Source: Candidatus Pelagibacter sp.
GTDB taxonomy: Bacteria; Pseudomonadota; Alphaproteobacteria; Pelagibacterales; Pelagibacteraceae
DNA length: 64,000 nucleotides
Assembly (NCBI GenBank): GCA_028404615.1
Contig: JAOOBT010000003.1
Coordinates: forward strand, 65,662-129,661
Direction of reading: 5' to 3'
A program made the position numbers and the translations under genes. Below are positions 62,006 through 64,000 of the stretch, in pieces (position 1 is the first letter of the stretch; each line of letters opens with the position of its first letter). Below the pieces are notes generated by a model. The model searched no databases, was not told the DNA's origin, and saw only the letters and a program-made list of their open reading frames with translations.

Positions 62006-63901
62006 TTATATTGCTGGCTTAGGTTTTAATCCCAAAGAACCGAGAGCAGATGATGATTTGCCATCATCTTCGTCCTCTTCCTTAAATGATCTAGTCGGTT
62101 TAATGTTTTTAAGTATTAAGTCCCTTATTTCGTCACCAGTTAAAGTTTCATAAATTAAGAGGGCTTTAGCTAGTTTGTGTAAGTCGTCAATTTTTTCAGT
62201 TAAAACTTTTCTAGCTCTTTCATAGCCTTTATCGACAATTTTTTTAACCTCGGCATCAATTTTATTTGCAGTTTCTTCTGACATATTTTGTTGCTTTGTT
62301 ACTGATCTTCCAAGGAAAAGTTCTTCTTCATTTTCACCATACGCAATAGTACCTAATTCAGAGCTCATTCCATATTTAGTAACCATATTTTTAGCCATTT
62401 TAGTTACCATATCTATATCTGATGATGCTCCTGAAGTAACTTTGTCGTATCCGAAAATTATTTCTTCTGCAATTCTTCCACCCATTGCTACGGCAATATC
62501 AGAATGCATTTTTTCTCTGGTTACTGAAAGTTGATCTCTTTCTGGAAGTCTCATCACCATTCCTAAAGCTCGACCTCTTGGAATTATAGTTGCTTTATGA
62601 ATAGGATCAGATGCTTTCTCGTTTAAAGCAACTATCGCGTGTCCGCCCTCATGATATGCTGTAAGTTTTTTTTCGTCCTCAGACATAACCATTGATCTTC
62701 TTTCTGCGCCCATCATTACTTTATCTTTAGCTTCTTCAACATCAGACATTGTGACAACTCTTTTATTTTTTCTTGCAGCAAGAAGTGCTGACTCATTTAT
62801 TAAATTAGCCAAGTCAGCTCCAGAAAAGCCCGGGGTCCCTCTTGCGATTGTTCTTAGTTTTACATCTGGCCCTGTGCTAATTTTTTTAACATGAACTTTT
62901 AAAATTGCTTCTCTCCCAATTATATCTGGATTGCCAACTACTACCTGTCTGTCAAATCTTCCAGGTCTTAATAAAGCAGGATCTAAAACGTCCGGCCTGT
63001 TAGTTGCGGCGATTAGAATAATTCCTTCATTAGTGTCGAAGCCATCCATCTCTACGAGTAACTGGTTAAGAGTTTGCTCTCTTTCATCATTTCCTCCTCC
63101 TAAACCTGCGCCTCTGCTTCTTCCTACTGCATCTATCTCATCTATAAAAATAATACATGGTGAGTGTTTTTTTCCTTGTTCAAACATATCTCTAACTCTA
63201 GATGCACCCACACCTACAAACATTTCTACAAAGTCTGAACCTGATATTGAAAAAAACGGAACGTTGGCTTCGCCCGCAATAGCTTTAGCCAATAAAGTTT
63301 TACCTGTGCCTGGTGGGCCAATTAAAAGTGCACCCTTTGGAATTTTTCCACCTAGACGACTAAATTTTTTCGGATCTTTTAAAAACTCAACAATTTCCTC
63401 AACTTCTTCTTTAGCTTCTTCAACACCTGCAACATCATTGAAAGTAACTTTACCTTGTGCTTCGTTCAAAAGTTTAGCTTTTGACCTTCCAAATCCCATT
63501 GCTCCTCCTTTGCCACCTTGCATTTGGCGCATAAAAAATATCCAAACACCAATTAGTAAAAGCATAGGAAACCAAGATAATAAAATTCCAAGTAATGAAG
63601 GCATTTTATCTTCTTGAGGTGCAGCTACAATACTCACTCCTTTAGAAGAGAGCTTATCAACTAATTCTGGATAGTTTGGAGAATAAGTTTTAAAAGCCTT
63701 TCCATCAGCTAAAACACCAGAAATATTATTACCTTGTATTTGAACTTCTACAACTCTTCCAGCATCAACTTCATTTAAAAAGTTTGAAAAAGGTAATGTA
63801 TTTTTCTCAGAATTTACTTTGTTTGGGTCTTGAAACATATTAAATAGTCCAACCGAGAGTAAGACAATTATGACCCACATTATTAAATTTTTTACGTTCA
63901 T
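62006..63901 (-). CDS. ftsH: ATP-dependent zinc metalloprotease FtsH
   Basis: FtsH is a membrane-bound hexameric protease that degrades misassembled membrane proteins and regulators such as sigma-32, which is also encoded in this window. The 631-residue protein has TM1 at about 5-22, a periplasmic domain, TM2 at about 104-124, Walker A GPPGTGKT (195-202), Walker [12 protein letters not shown] and the zinc site HEGGH (417-421). It begins the operon continuing to folP, glmM, thiD and purA. The 99 bp upstream contain no clear complete gene. Confidence 0.97.
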   Translation of the reverse strand: MNVKNLIMWVIIVLLSVGLFNMFQDPNKVNSEKNTLPFSNFLNEVDAGRVVEVQIQGNNISGVLADGKAFKTYSPNYPELVDKLSSKGVSIVAAPQEDKMPSLLGILLSWFPMLLLIGVWIFFMRQMQGGKGGAMGFGRSKAKLLNEAQGKVTFNDVAGVEEAKEEVEEIVEFLKDPKKFSRLGGKIPKGALLIGPPGTGKTLLAKAIAGEANVPFFSISGSDFVEMFVGVGASRVRDMFEQGKKHSPCIIFIDEIDAVGRSRGAGLGGGNDEREQTLNQLLVEMDGFDTNEGIILIAATNRPDVLDPALLRPGRFDRQVVVGNPDIIGREAILKVHVKKISTGPDVKLRTIARGTPGFSGADLANLINESALLAARKNKRVVTMSDVEEAKDKVMMGAERRSMVMSEDEKKLTAYHEGGHAIVALNEKASDPIHKATIIPRGRALGMVMRLPERDQLSVTREKMHSDIAVAMGGRIAEEIIFGYDKVTSGASSDIDMVTKMAKNMVTKYGMSSELGTIAYGENEEELFLGRSVTKQQNMSEETANKIDAEVKKIVDKGYERARKVLTEKIDDLHKLAKALLIYETLTGDEIRDLILKNIKPTRSFKEEDEDDGKSSSALGSLGLKPKPAI

Positions 63902-64000
63902 TTTTTCTAAATAGTCATTAATTTAATTTAAACAAGTATATTTTAACATTTAATAGGTTGTAAATAAGACAAAAAGCAACAAATTTACTCATAAAAATTA

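Noticed and set aside
63918..64000. Open frame upstream of ftsH on the minus strand that runs off the window edge
   Set aside because: About 25 codons ending in LFKLN are open. It could be the tail of an upstream gene such as tilS, but nothing in the residues is recognisable and AT-rich DNA gives such frames by chance.
1..64000. CRISPR arrays, insertion sequences, prophage or toxin-antitoxin genes
   Set aside because: No spaced direct repeats, transposase or integrase motifs, or paired toxin-antitoxin ORFs were seen on reading both strands.
1..64000. Riboswitches known from SAR11 (glycine, SAM types)
   Set aside because: No gap has a recognisable aptamer core, and the genes they usually control are not in this window.

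Overview
The window is an AT-rich, very tightly packed bacterial chromosome segment with no insertion sequence, phage gene or CRISPR array. It most resembles the SAR11 clade (Candidatus Pelagibacter, marine Alphaproteobacteria). The reasons are the low GC, gene gaps of zero to a few bases, a proteorhodopsin next to a 2Fe-2S ferredoxin and a ferredoxin reductase, a DksA of the alphaproteobacterial Cys-poor type, short archaeal-type PssA/Psd, and mostly single-copy housekeeping genes. This assignment comes from recognised protein families; no database was searched. LAYOUT. 1-1142 (-): fabG (cut by the window edge) and fabD, fatty-acid synthesis. 1245-8319 (+): rpsF-rpsR-rplI, dnaB, an RND/MMPL exporter, cvpA, purF. 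8316-16070 (-): BamB-like and YfgM-like envelope proteins, panB, guaA, a secreted TPR protein, guaB without its CBS domains, rlmE, pssA, psd. 16135-17349 (+): icd. 17342-28354 (-): alaS, a DUF779 protein and its aldehyde dehydrogenase, recA, a TolC-like channel, a glycerate-kinase-like protein, a GFA/CENP-V protein and two polyprenyl-phosphate-type glycosyltransferases. 28430-28855 (+): dksA. 28852-31788 (-): GST, ferredoxin reductase, ferredoxin, an overlooked 43-residue membrane protein, and a blue-tuned proteorhodopsin. 32017-38225: prpE, pyrC (-), ygfZ, tRNA-Leu(GAG) (-), nadA-nadC. 38214-44629 (-): ppdK, glyS, glyQ, sppA-like. 44777-50534: ispB, pdxH (-), aroC, and dxs-ispA-xseB (-). 50556-55494 (+): a Sua5/TsaC protein followed by an accessory-looking run of an ABC-2 exporter, a possible 2OG-Fe(II) oxygenase, an FkbM methyltransferase and a GT17 glycosyltransferase, ending at tRNA-Arg(TCG) (-). 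55602-57509 (+): rluD, rpoH. 57506-63901 (-): ftsH-folP-glmM-thiD-purA, listed in transcription order. HOW THE GENES WORK TOGETHER. Purine synthesis is well represented (purF, guaA, guaB, purA). So is isoprenoid supply (dxs, ispA, ispB), which could feed quinones and the retinal that proteorhodopsin needs. NAD (nadA, nadC), PE phospholipid (pssA, psd) and small-carbon metabolism (icd, ppdK, prpE, aldehyde dehydrogenase) make up much of the rest. All gaps between genes are under 300 bp; the largest (31789-32016, 228 bp) holds the divergent proteorhodopsin/prpE control region. All eight convergent pairs of recognised protein genes overlap at their stop codons. Points worth a second look are the 43-residue ORF joined to ferredoxin, the perfect hairpins around the aldehyde dehydrogenase/DUF779 pair, the ABC-2/oxygenase/FkbM/GT17 cluster beside a tRNA, the CBS-less IMP dehydrogenase, a dihydroorotase with Gln in place of a metal-ligand His, and a SOS-box-like element inside the recA promoter.
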